This document shows positions 24,176-32,222 of a DNA stretch of 32,391 bases, in pieces. Location: the NCBI GenBank assembly GCA_021740825.1, contig JAIOZA010000033.1, forward strand, positions 1-32,391. Reading direction: 5' to 3'. A program made the translations under genes and the position numbers. The notes under the pieces are model-generated. The model did not search any database. It saw nothing but the letters and a program-made list of their open reading frames with translations, and was not told the DNA's origin. Every line of letters starts with the position of its first letter. The stretch's first letter is position 1. The stretch is from Bacteroidia bacterium (GTDB lineage: Bacteria > Bacteroidota > Bacteroidia > B-17B0 > Aurantibacillaceae).

Positions 24176-26032
24176 ATGAAAAAAACTTTTTTTATTTCTT
24201 TTTTAAGCACAATTTTTTGTATAAATGTGTTTTCGCAAACTTACAACCATTGTCAGGGAGATTCCGTTCACCTGGGTATTGCCTCGTACACTGGTTCGCT
24301 GCAATGGCAGCAATCAAGCGACTCTTTGAACTGGAGCGACATCATCGGAGCCACCTTTTCTCCTTACGGATTTGTCTTTTCTACACCAAAATATTATCGT
24401 GCAAAAATTTCTGCACCTAATTGCAATCCAGTTTATTCTCCTGTAAAAAAGACTGTTAGCAATGCAAATTGCCCTCCTACATTTCCTCAAGGCTCTATAT
24501 TTTGTAGTGGCCCAACGGCAATTGTTGAAGTAACCAATCCCGCCACTGGAAAAATTTGGATGGACAGAAACTTAGGTGCGAGCCAAGTAGCAACGAGCAG
24601 TACCGATGCCAATTCTTATGGTGATTTGTACCAATGGGGACGTAGAAGTGACGGGCACCAGTGCCGTACTTCATCTACTATAACTACCTTGAGCAGCACA
24701 GACCAATCTGCTAATGGAAACTTTATCCTAGCACCGAATGTTCCTTTTGATTGGCGCAGCCCTCAAAACGTAAATTTATGGCAGGGATTATATGGAATAA
24801 ACAACCCTTGCCCAAGTGCTTATCGATTGCCAACAGAAACAGAATTAGACGCAGAACGTTTGAGCTGGAGCGCTAACACAAGTGCAGGTGCTTTTGCTTC
24901 TCCGCTAAAATTGACCATGGCGGGCGCCCGCAACTTCAGCAATGGCTCGCTTGGGGGTGTTGGTGCAGGCGGCTACTATTGGAGCAATACGGTTAGTGGC
25001 ACCGATTCGCGCCGCCTCTACTTCGCTGTAAGCACTGCCGACATGTCCTTCAACTACCGAGCAGGCGGACGCTCTGTTCGTTGCATTAAGGAACCCGGCT
25101 CTGTTGGTGCATTAAATTGCGGCAGCTCAACATTGGTCGGTAACCTCATTAGCGGGCAAGCAGCTAATAATGTAACTGCAAATGTTCCTTACACAGGGGG
25201 CAACGGTAGTTATTATGCAGCACAAACTATAACTTCAACAGGCGTAACAGGTTTAACCGCCTCATTAAGTTCGGGTAATTTTGCCAGTGGTAATGGTTCA
25301 CTTACATACAGTATTAATGGTACACCTGCTGCTATCGGCACTGTGAGTTTTGTAATTAATATTGGAGGGCAAAGTTGTACGTTAAATTTTAGTGTGGCTA
25401 CCTTAGCTTCTATGTACCCCGCAGGCTCAGTATTTTGCAGCGGCCCTACAGCGATTGTAGATGTAACAAACCCCGCCACTGGTAAAATTTGGATGGACAG
25501 AAATTTGGGTGCAGCACAAACAGCAACAAGCAGTACCGATGCTAATGCGTATGGAGATTTATACCAATGGGGGAGGGGAAGTGACGGGCACCAATGCAGG
25601 AACTCTTCTGCAACAAGCATCTTAAGTAGTACTGATCAACCAACGAATGGAAATTTTATTTTGACATCTTCTATACCAAACGATTGGAGAAATCCGCAAA
25701 ATAGCAATTTGTGGCAAGGTGTGAATGGATTAAATAACCCTTGCCCTAGTGGTTACCGCCTACCAACAGATGCTGAGTTGGATGCACAAGAACGACCAAG
25801 TTGGAATTTCAATAATAGTGCAGGTGCTTTTAATTCTCCATTAAAATGGACTGTTTCAGGTTACCGTAATTTTAGTTCAGGGACTTTACTTAATGTTGGT
25901 TCAAGCGGATATTGCTGGAGTAGCACTATTGCATCTATGGGGGCTACCTATTTAGTTTTTAATAGTAGTAGTGGGAGTAACGCTTCTAATAATCGTGCAA
26001 ACGGAAATTCTGTTCGTTGCATTAAAGATTAA
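24176..26032 (+). CDS. secreted protein with two FISUMP (Fib_succ_major) domains
   Basis: A 618-aa protein with a signal peptide cut near S20-Q21. An Ig-like module (21-99; SLQWQQSSDSLNWSDI) precedes FISUMP copy 1 (103-306), a beta-rich linker (310-410; TGVTGLTASLSSGNFASG) and FISUMP copy 2 (413-618). Both copies share TNPATGKIWMDRNLGA, YGDLYQWGR, NPCPSxYRLPT and a closing SVRCIK, and are about two-thirds alike. FISUMP has a C-type-lectin/formylglycine-enzyme-like fold. No T9SS sorting domain is present; the protein ends with the second FISUMP. The first half is much richer in GC (about 50%, with 59% at 24901-25080) than the second (about 37% in the matching part), so the gene is a mosaic. 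The role is unknown; surface ligand binding is inferred. Confidence 0.9.
   Translation: MKKTFFISFLSTIFCINVFSQTYNHCQGDSVHLGIASYTGSLQWQQSSDSLNWSDIIGATFSPYGFVFSTPKYYRAKISAPNCNPVYSPVKKTVSNANCPPTFPQGSIFCSGPTAIVEVTNPATGKIWMDRNLGASQVATSSTDANSYGDLYQWGRRSDGHQCRTSSTITTLSSTDQSANGNFILAPNVPFDWRSPQNVNLWQGLYGINNPCPSAYRLPTETELDAERLSWSANTSAGAFASPLKLTMAGARNFSNGSLGGVGAGGYYWSNTVSGTDSRRLYFAVSTADMSFNYRAGGRSVRCIKEPGSVGALNCGSSTLVGNLISGQAANNVTANVPYTGGNGSYYAAQTITSTGVTGLTASLSSGNFASGNGSLTYSINGTPAAIGTVSFVINIGGQSCTLNFSVATLASMYPAGSVFCSGPTAIVDVTNPATGKIWMDRNLGAAQTATSSTDANAYGDLYQWGRGSDGHQCRNSSATSILSSTDQPTNGNFILTSSIPNDWRNPQNSNLWQGVNGLNNPCPSGYRLPTDAELDAQERPSWNFNNSAGAFNSPLKWTVSGYRNFSSGTLLNVGSSGYCWSSTIASMGATYLVFNSSSGSNASNNRANGNSVRCIKD
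24482..25093 (+). repeat. FISUMP domain repeat, copy 1
   Basis: This encodes residues 103-306 and pairs with copy 2 at 25412-26029. The framework is shared at DNA level, for example the 17 bp TCTGTTCGTTGCATTAA at 25073-25089 and again at 26009-26025. The part between the final Trp and this motif is highly divergent between copies. Confidence 0.85.
25412..26029 (+). repeat. FISUMP domain repeat, copy 2
   Basis: This encodes residues 413-618 and has normal AT-rich composition for the window. It has one residue more than copy 1 near AQERPSW (copy 1 reads AERLSW). It ends the protein. Confidence 0.85.
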
Positions 26033-26075
26033 ATGAAGTGAAGTGGCGACACTTTGATTTTAAAAAATTAAAAAA

Positions 26076-26507
26076 ATGATGCAAGAACCTGAAAAATACA
26101 ATGCGCCTAATTTAGACCGGGAGATTTCCGTGCTGATTGAAGAAAGTAAACAGCAGGTTGTAAAAGCAGCGAACAGTGCTTTAACCCTGTTGTTTTGGCA
26201 AATTGGTAAACGCATCAACGATGAGATATTGAAAAACGAGCGTGCTCAATACGGTAAACAAATTGTTTCGGGAGTTTCGGAGCAATTGGAGTTGAGATAC
26301 GGCAGGAATTTTACCGAAAAAAATGTGAGGAGGATGATTAAATTCTATCAAGAATTTTCTGATTTCAACATTTTGCCGCCACTGGTGGCAAAATTGAGTT
26401 GGTCGCACTTCATCGAGTTATTTAGCTTAAAATCAATAGATTCAAAATTATATTACGCCCAAAATGCCATAGCCCAAAATTGTGGCAAACGCGAATTAAG
26501 AAATTAA
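26076..26507 (+). pseudogene. truncated DUF1016 (YhcG-type PDDEXK nuclease) gene, N-terminal domain only
   Basis: The 143-aa product matches the N-terminal DUF1016 domain: LIEESKQQVVKAANSALTLL, FWQIGKRINDEIL, YGKQIVSGVSEQLELRYGR, FTEKNVRRMIKFYQEF and KLSWSHFIELFSLKS, ending in GKRELRN. Intact members of this family are about 330-370 aa and continue here into a linker and a C-terminal PDDEXK nuclease domain. That part is missing: the frame stops directly after GKRELRN, and the signal peptide region of the next gene begins within 40 bp. No remnant of the nuclease is seen in other frames. The family is linked to mobile elements and restriction-type loci. It could still make a small protein, but it most likely is a relic of a deletion or recombination. 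Confidence 0.8.
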
Positions 26508-26546
26508 AAAAAATTGAAAAATAATAATATCAAAAAAATACGACTC

Positions 26547-28652
26547 ATGAAAAAACAGTCATCTAATTTTATAAAACATAAGGCAGTATTATTTTTAGTT
26601 TGCCTTTTTATAATAAGTAACCATCAACTCCAGTCTCAAACCGGCTTAATACCTTTTACAGTAGCACAATTACCTCCGCCCGCTTCACCAGTCATCAGCT
26701 CTTCGGGAGGCACTGCCATTTGTCAGGGTGGTTTTGTAACACTCAGCTCTAGCAGCAACACAGGCAATATCTGGTCAAACGGAGCCACCACAACTTCTAT
26801 TGTGGTAAACAGCGCCGGCTCTTATTCGGTAAGTGTTTCGGCTAACGGTTGTACTGCTGCCTCTAATCCTGTTAACATCAGTGTTAGCACTATCAACATC
26901 AATTTAAATGTCACCAATGCCACCTGCGGTAATGCCAATGGCAGCGCCACGGTTGTTGTTTCAGGAGGTACTACTCCATACACCACTCAATGGAGTAATG
27001 GAGATTTTGGTTTAACCGCAGATTCTTTGGTAGCAGGGCAATATATGTTTCAGGTAACAGATGCTAACGGTTGTTATAATTCAACGATAGTAAACATCAA
27101 TACTGCTAACGGTCCTAGCATAAGCACGGCAAGTATAACAAATGTAAGTTGCCCTGTTGGCAATAATGGTGCTATCAGTATAAGTGCCGTTGGTGGCACA
27201 ACACCTTATACCTATTTATGGAGTAATGGAGTAACAACATCTTCAGTTAGTTCATTGTATGCCGGTGTGTATGATGTTACGGTAACAGATGCGAATAATT
27301 GTGTGGTAATACAAACTTACTCCGTTAGTCAACCATTGCCGTTAACTATAAATTTCACATCAACGGCTGCACTTTGTGGTTCAAATAACGGTAGTTTAAA
27401 TGCAAATGTTACAGGGGGTACAATGCCCTATAATTATTTATGGAGTGCCAACGCAGCCTCACAAACAACAGTTATAGCAGTTAATCTTTCGGCAGGTATT
27501 TATTCTTGCGTAGTAACGGATAATAAAGGATGTCAAATTTCGGGTTCAGGAGCAGTGGCTTCTTCAACATCAGGCCCTGCATTATCCTTTGTAACAACTG
27601 ACGCCGGAGGATGTGGAAATTCAAATGGAGGAAGCATTGATATGACTGTAACAGGAGGTTCAACATATACTTATCAATGGAGTAACGGAGCAACAACAGA
27701 AGACATAGGTAACCTTGCGCCTGATAATTATCTTGTAGTTGTAACAAACACAAATAATTGTTCATCAACAGGTTCAGTCACTATTTTAAATGCTTCTGGT
27801 AATATAAATCCAACTATTTGCATCATTACAGTAGATACAATTACAGGTACTAATTTAGTTGTGTGGGAAAAACCGGCAACTGCAAATGGCATTCAATCAT
27901 ATAACATTTACCGAGAGGGAAGTGCACTAGGAGTTTATAATTTAGTACACACTCAACCCTTTTCGGCATTAAGCCAATATACAGATCCTACAGCTAATCC
28001 GGCAGTAAGAGGCTGGCGTTATAAAATAACTTACCTAGATTCGTGTGGTAATGAAACGGATTTAAGTATACATCATAAAACAATTCATTTAGCTGTCAAT
28101 CAAGGAATAGGTAATACTGTCAACTTAGCTTGGGATCAGTATGAAGGTTTTGCCTATCAAACTTTTTATATTTTGCGCAAACATGCCTCAACAGGTTGGG
28201 TGCAAATAGATGCCTTGCCATCCAATTTATATAGTTATACTGATTTAAATCCGCCACTTTCAGGCGCTTTACGTTACATGATTGAAGTGGCGCCAACCTC
28301 TGGATTTAGTTGTAATTCAACAGCAAAAGACATTACTTCAACAGTAAATACTACGCGCTCAAATGCTAAAGACAAAACATCTTTAACGCCAACCGACATT
28401 AAAGAGAGTGTATTATTTGAGGTTAATTTGTTTCCAAATCCAGCAAAGGATGTATTGCATATTTCAACAAGAAATCAATTAATTACTTCTGTAAAAGTGT
28501 ATGATATAACGGCTAGATTACTGAGTCAAGTATCTTTACAAAACAATGATAATAAAATTGATATCAGTATTAAAGATTTTGCATCAGGTATTTATTTGGC
28601 AGAAATACAAACCGCTAAAGGCATTGTACGAAAACAGTTTGTGAAAGAGTAA
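26547..28652 (+). CDS. secreted SprB-repeat protein with T9SS sorting domain
   Basis: A 701-aa protein counted from the ATG at 26547, chosen because a normal signal peptide follows (MKKQSSNFIKHKAVLFLVCL, cleavage near S30-Q31); an in-frame TTG at 26514 would add 11 residues. An Ig-like module (about 48-112; ICQGGFVTLSSSS, GSYSVSVSANGC) is followed by four SprB-type repeats (about 116-415; NATCGNANGSATVVVSGG, LWSNGVTTSSVSSL, YAGVYDVTVTDANNC), two Fn3-like modules (about 425-605) and a type A T9SS sorting domain (625-701; EVNLFPNPAKDVLHIS). SprB repeats are known from the Flavobacterium gliding adhesin SprB; this protein is far smaller and is not SprB itself. The C-terminal layout is shared with the RCC1 protein. 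It begins 40 bp after the truncated DUF1016 gene. Confidence 0.92.
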   Translation: MKKQSSNFIKHKAVLFLVCLFIISNHQLQSQTGLIPFTVAQLPPPASPVISSSGGTAICQGGFVTLSSSSNTGNIWSNGATTTSIVVNSAGSYSVSVSANGCTAASNPVNISVSTININLNVTNATCGNANGSATVVVSGGTTPYTTQWSNGDFGLTADSLVAGQYMFQVTDANGCYNSTIVNINTANGPSISTASITNVSCPVGNNGAISISAVGGTTPYTYLWSNGVTTSSVSSLYAGVYDVTVTDANNCVVIQTYSVSQPLPLTINFTSTAALCGSNNGSLNANVTGGTMPYNYLWSANAASQTTVIAVNLSAGIYSCVVTDNKGCQISGSGAVASSTSGPALSFVTTDAGGCGNSNGGSIDMTVTGGSTYTYQWSNGATTEDIGNLAPDNYLVVVTNTNNCSSTGSVTILNASGNINPTICIITVDTITGTNLVVWEKPATANGIQSYNIYREGSALGVYNLVHTQPFSALSQYTDPTANPAVRGWRYKITYLDSCGNETDLSIHHKTIHLAVNQGIGNTVNLAWDQYEGFAYQTFYILRKHASTGWVQIDALPSNLYSYTDLNPPLSGALRYMIEVAPTSGFSCNSTAKDITSTVNTTRSNAKDKTSLTPTDIKESVLFEVNLFPNPAKDVLHISTRNQLITSVKVYDITARLLSQVSLQNNDNKIDISIKDFASGIYLAEIQTAKGIVRKQFVKE
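28400..28652 (+). repeat. T9SS sorting-domain cassette, copy 2
   Basis: This is the partner of 22201-22453 (92% identical over 253 bp, no gaps). It encodes the last 82 residues of the SprB-repeat protein. The FG-GAP protein ending at 17794 has a sorting domain of the same type but is not similar at DNA level. Confidence 0.9.
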
Positions 28653-28742
28653 CTTATTTAGTTAATTTGATTTAACTGATTTTTAGTATCACTGTAAAAG
28701 AATTATGATTTGATTAATTCAGCTAATTTTATCAATAATTAG

Positions 28743-28750
28743 TATATTTG
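28743..28750 (+). promoter_or_regulatory. -7 promoter box directly before the Reg_prop-SpoIIE gene
   Basis: TATATTTG matches TAnnTTTG and ends 5 bp before the ATG at 28756, the same spacing as before the FG-GAP gene. The nearest TTTG upstream (28709-28712) is 30 bp away, too far for a standard -33 box. Confidence 0.5.
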
Positions 28751-28755
28751 ATTGT

Positions 28756-31700
28756 ATGCCATTTTTTAAATCAATATATGTCGTTATTTTTATTTTTGCT
28801 TTTTGTCAAACAAAAGCACAGGTTTATGCCTTTAGTAATTTTTCATCTAAAAATGGGTTACCAAATTCTACAGTAAACCAAGTGTTTCAAGATTCAAAGG
28901 GTATAATCTGGATTGCCACGCAAGGTGGTTTGGATATGTTTAATGGTATTGCCCATAAAAAATTCAATAAATCATCTGGTATTGTAGGGATAAATATTAC
29001 TTGCATAACAGAAGATAAGAATGGAAGTATTTGGATTGCAACGACCGAAGGAGCTTCGAAGTTTTCAAATGGTAAATTCATAAACTATACCACGCAAAAT
29101 GGGCTTAAATCAAATTTTATAAATCATATTATGTGTGATAGTAAAAATCAAATTTGGCTATCTACAAACGAACAAGGTATCAGTGTTATTTCTGATGGAA
29201 AAATTAAACACATAACAAAGGCAGAGGGCTTAACAAGTGATATTATTTTTTCGACCTACGAAACAAGTGATAAAAAAATATGGGTTGGTACTCGAAAAGG
29301 AGGCATTTGTATTGTAGATAATTTTAAGGTTATAAAAAACTATACCGCTGATAACGGTTATCAAGCTAAGTCTGCTTTTTGTTTTTTTGAAGATAGTAAA
29401 CACCATATTTGGATTGGTACTAATGGAAAAGGACTGTTTAAATTTTCAAACAATAATTTTTTGAAAGTGAAATTGCAAGATATAGGAACTGATTTTGTTT
29501 CAAGTATAAAAGAAGACCAAGCGCACACAATTTGGGTGGCTACAGAAACAAAAGGATTAATGAAAATTGCCGGCTCAGATACACTATATATTGGCGAAAA
29601 AAATGGGTTATTAAATGTATATGCCAATCATATTTTAATTGATAAAGCAAATAATATTTGGATTAGCACAACAGGTTCAGGAGTTTTTGTTTTAAAAAAT
29701 GAATATATGCGCAAAATAGAACTTAGCTCGCCATCAGTGGGGTTAATTTCTAATTACAAAAGTAATATTCTTGCAATTACATCTGGCATTCAAATAATTA
29801 ATGAGGACGGTGCTTACATAAATTTACCAGAATTGATCGGGTCCGCTGTTTTGGTTAACGACGATAATAGTATATGGCTAGCAAATAATAGTACAGGCAT
29901 TTGTAAATTGAGCATAGATGATAAAGGTGTATATAAAACACTGGTAACTATTAAAGATTCCATATTTACAAATACGCCGGTTGTTAAAATTTTAGAAGTT
30001 GATGCTAATACGTATTGGGCTTTAACTTTTGGTAAAGGCATCATTGAATTTAATAATGAGGGTGTTACGAGAATATTGGATGTTAATTCTAAATTCTTAA
30101 CATCAGATAATTTGTTAACTGCTGATAAAAGTAGCAATGGAGAAATTTGGATTGGTACATCAGATGCTGGTGCTATGTTATATAACGGCCATACTTTTAA
30201 CACTTTTAATAAAGAACAGGGCTTAAATTCTTTAAATATTAATGCAATTAGTTGCGATCGTAAAGGCAATGTTTTTATTGGCACATCGGATGATGGATTA
30301 TACTGCTTTACAAAAAATAAATTAAAACATTATTCAACCACCTCTAATTTAATAAGCGAACAAATAACAGCACTTGCATGTGATGATGATTATAGTTTAT
30401 GGCTTGGCACAAACAAAGGTTTATCACATTTAATTTTTACTCCAAATTTACAATTAAGCGGTATTCATAATTATGCACAGTCGCACGGATTTATGGCAAT
30501 GGAGGTTAGTCCAAATGGCTTGGTGATTAATAATGATAAAATTATAATTTCTTCGGTGGATGGTTTATATATGTTATTTAAAAATAGTTTGCCGAAAAAT
30601 ACAATAAAGCCAGTTATCATTTTTGATGAATTAAAAATAAATGCAGAGCTACAAAATTGGAATGATGAAAAATATCAAATAGAAAAAAGCACCAATTTAC
30701 CAGCCAATTTAGTTCTAAATTATAAAGAAAATCGTTTATCATTTGATATACGATCACTTGATTTTAAAGATATAAACGAATTGCAATTTAGTTATTACTT
30801 AGAAGGGTTTGATGAAAAATGGTCTGCATATAGTTCGAACAATGCGCTTTATTTTTCAAACTTAAATCATGGCAAGTATATTTTACACGCAAAAGCTAAA
30901 GATTTATCTGGGGTAGAAAGTGACGAAATATTTTTTTCATTTACTATTACTCCTCCTTTTTATAAAACCTGGTGGTTTATTTGTTTGTGCATTATAGCAT
31001 TAATTACTGGTATTTATTTTTACATTAAAACCCGCACGTACAAATTGATAAAAGAAAAACAAATTTTGGAAGAACGCGTGGCGCAGCGAACAGAATTTAT
31101 TGAGCAGCAAAAGCATGAAATTGGTGCACAAAAAGAAATTATTGAAACAAAAAACAAAGAAGTAATGGATAGTATTACTTATGCTCGCCGCATACAAAGG
31201 GCTATGCTAACTTCCGATTTTTATATAAAAAAATATTTAAAAGATTATTTTATATTATTTAAACCAAAAGATATTGTTAGTGGCGATTTTTATTGGATTT
31301 ATGCTGACCCATTAAACGAGGGTATTGTTTATGTGGTTACGGCCGACTGCACAGGTCATGGTGTACCAGGTGGATTTATGAGTATGATGGGAATTAATTT
31401 ATTAAAAGAGATAATTGACGGCAGAAAAATTACAAATCCTGATGATATTATTAATTTATTAAGAAAAGAAATCATTAAAAATTTAAATCAAGAAGGTTCA
31501 TTGGAAGAGTCGAAAGACGGAATGGATATGGTAATTTGTAAGTATGATTTTAATGCTATGACTTTAGAATACGTTGCAGCAAATAATGCACTTTATGTTT
31601 TAAGAAATAAAATGCTTACAGAATATAAAGGAGATAAAATGCCTGTAGGTATTCATGGTGATGATATGAGAGATTTTAAATCGCATAAAATAAATTTACA

Positions 31701-31947
31701 AAAAGGTGATATTGTTTATACAAGCACGGATGGCTATCCGGATCAGTTTGGGGGACCTAAAGGAAAAAAATTAATGTATAAAAAATTTGAATCAACCCTT
31801 TTAAGCATATCGCATCTTCCTATGAATGATCAGCTTTTAAAGTTGAAGCTATTTTTAAAAGAGTGGATGCACCACCAGGATGATAATGCCAACATTACCG
31901 AATATCATCAAATAGATGATATTACAATTATTGGTGTTAAAATTTAA
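28756..31947 (+). CDS. membrane sensor: Reg_prop propellers, Y_Y_Y, coiled coil, SpoIIE-type PP2C phosphatase
   Basis: A 1063-aa protein with a signal peptide (FKSIYVVIFIFAFCQTKAQ). About 13-14 Reg_prop blades fill residues 25-600 (IWIATQGGLDMFNG, IWVGTRKGGICIVDN, IWIGTSDAGAMLYNG), enough for two seven-bladed propellers. A Y_Y_Y domain (about 650-735; YYLEGFDEKWSAYSSNN) leads into one membrane helix (about 737-757; WWFICLCIIALITGIYFYI) and a coiled coil (about 760-805). The cytoplasmic end (about 830-1063) is a SpoIIE/PP2C phosphatase with metal-site motifs IVSGDFYWIY, TADCTGHGVPGGFMS, YTSTDGYPDQFGG and DDITIIG. Here the histidine kinase usual after Y_Y_Y is replaced by a Ser/Thr phosphatase. 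It likely senses an external ligand and dephosphorylates an anti-sigma-antagonist-like protein; no such partner gene is next to it in the window. Confidence 0.93.
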   Translation: MPFFKSIYVVIFIFAFCQTKAQVYAFSNFSSKNGLPNSTVNQVFQDSKGIIWIATQGGLDMFNGIAHKKFNKSSGIVGINITCITEDKNGSIWIATTEGASKFSNGKFINYTTQNGLKSNFINHIMCDSKNQIWLSTNEQGISVISDGKIKHITKAEGLTSDIIFSTYETSDKKIWVGTRKGGICIVDNFKVIKNYTADNGYQAKSAFCFFEDSKHHIWIGTNGKGLFKFSNNNFLKVKLQDIGTDFVSSIKEDQAHTIWVATETKGLMKIAGSDTLYIGEKNGLLNVYANHILIDKANNIWISTTGSGVFVLKNEYMRKIELSSPSVGLISNYKSNILAITSGIQIINEDGAYINLPELIGSAVLVNDDNSIWLANNSTGICKLSIDDKGVYKTLVTIKDSIFTNTPVVKILEVDANTYWALTFGKGIIEFNNEGVTRILDVNSKFLTSDNLLTADKSSNGEIWIGTSDAGAMLYNGHTFNTFNKEQGLNSLNINAISCDRKGNVFIGTSDDGLYCFTKNKLKHYSTTSNLISEQITALACDDDYSLWLGTNKGLSHLIFTPNLQLSGIHNYAQSHGFMAMEVSPNGLVINNDKIIISSVDGLYMLFKNSLPKNTIKPVIIFDELKINAELQNWNDEKYQIEKSTNLPANLVLNYKENRLSFDIRSLDFKDINELQFSYYLEGFDEKWSAYSSNNALYFSNLNHGKYILHAKAKDLSGVESDEIFFSFTITPPFYKTWWFICLCIIALITGIYFYIKTRTYKLIKEKQILEERVAQRTEFIEQQKHEIGAQKEIIETKNKEVMDSITYARRIQRAMLTSDFYIKKYLKDYFILFKPKDIVSGDFYWIYADPLNEGIVYVVTADCTGHGVPGGFMSMMGINLLKEIIDGRKITNPDDIINLLRKEIIKNLNQEGSLEESKDGMDMVICKYDFNAMTLEYVAANNALYVLRNKMLTEYKGDKMPVGIHGDDMRDFKSHKINLQKGDIVYTSTDGYPDQFGGPKGKKLMYKKFESTLLSISHLPMNDQLLKLKLFLKEWMHHQDDNANITEYHQIDDITIIGVKI

Positions 31948-32222
31948 ACCAAATAATACCTTATTAGGAAAGACAAACATCTTGTGTTTATAATAAATTA
32001 AAGATACAATTTGAAGGCAAATCAAAACATCAAATGAAGTTTTTTTTACTTAATTTTAATTTATTCTCAAACCTTGAATCGCAAATACTTGCTTTGCATA
32101 AAACAATATAAAAAATTGAGCTAAATCAAATCACAACTAAAGTTGGTAGTGATTGATGTAACTCTATACCTTTGGGTAGTTCTTATAGGTTATACGTTGC
32201 TTTAAAGAATTTAATACTTGTT
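31948..32222. other. intergenic region without recognisable gene
   Basis: This AT-rich stretch lies between the phosphatase gene and the insertion sequence. I see no convincing terminator, promoter or RNA gene. An ATG at 32034 opens only a 25-codon frame. Confidence 0.6.

Noticed and set aside
29814..30284. 156-codon open frame on the minus strand inside the sensor-phosphatase gene
   Set aside because: It is the antisense shadow of the Reg_prop repeats, with no start signal or recognisable domain.
32034..32111. 25-codon frame starting MKFFLLNFNL
   Set aside because: Too short, with no homology or promoter; expected by chance in AT-rich DNA.
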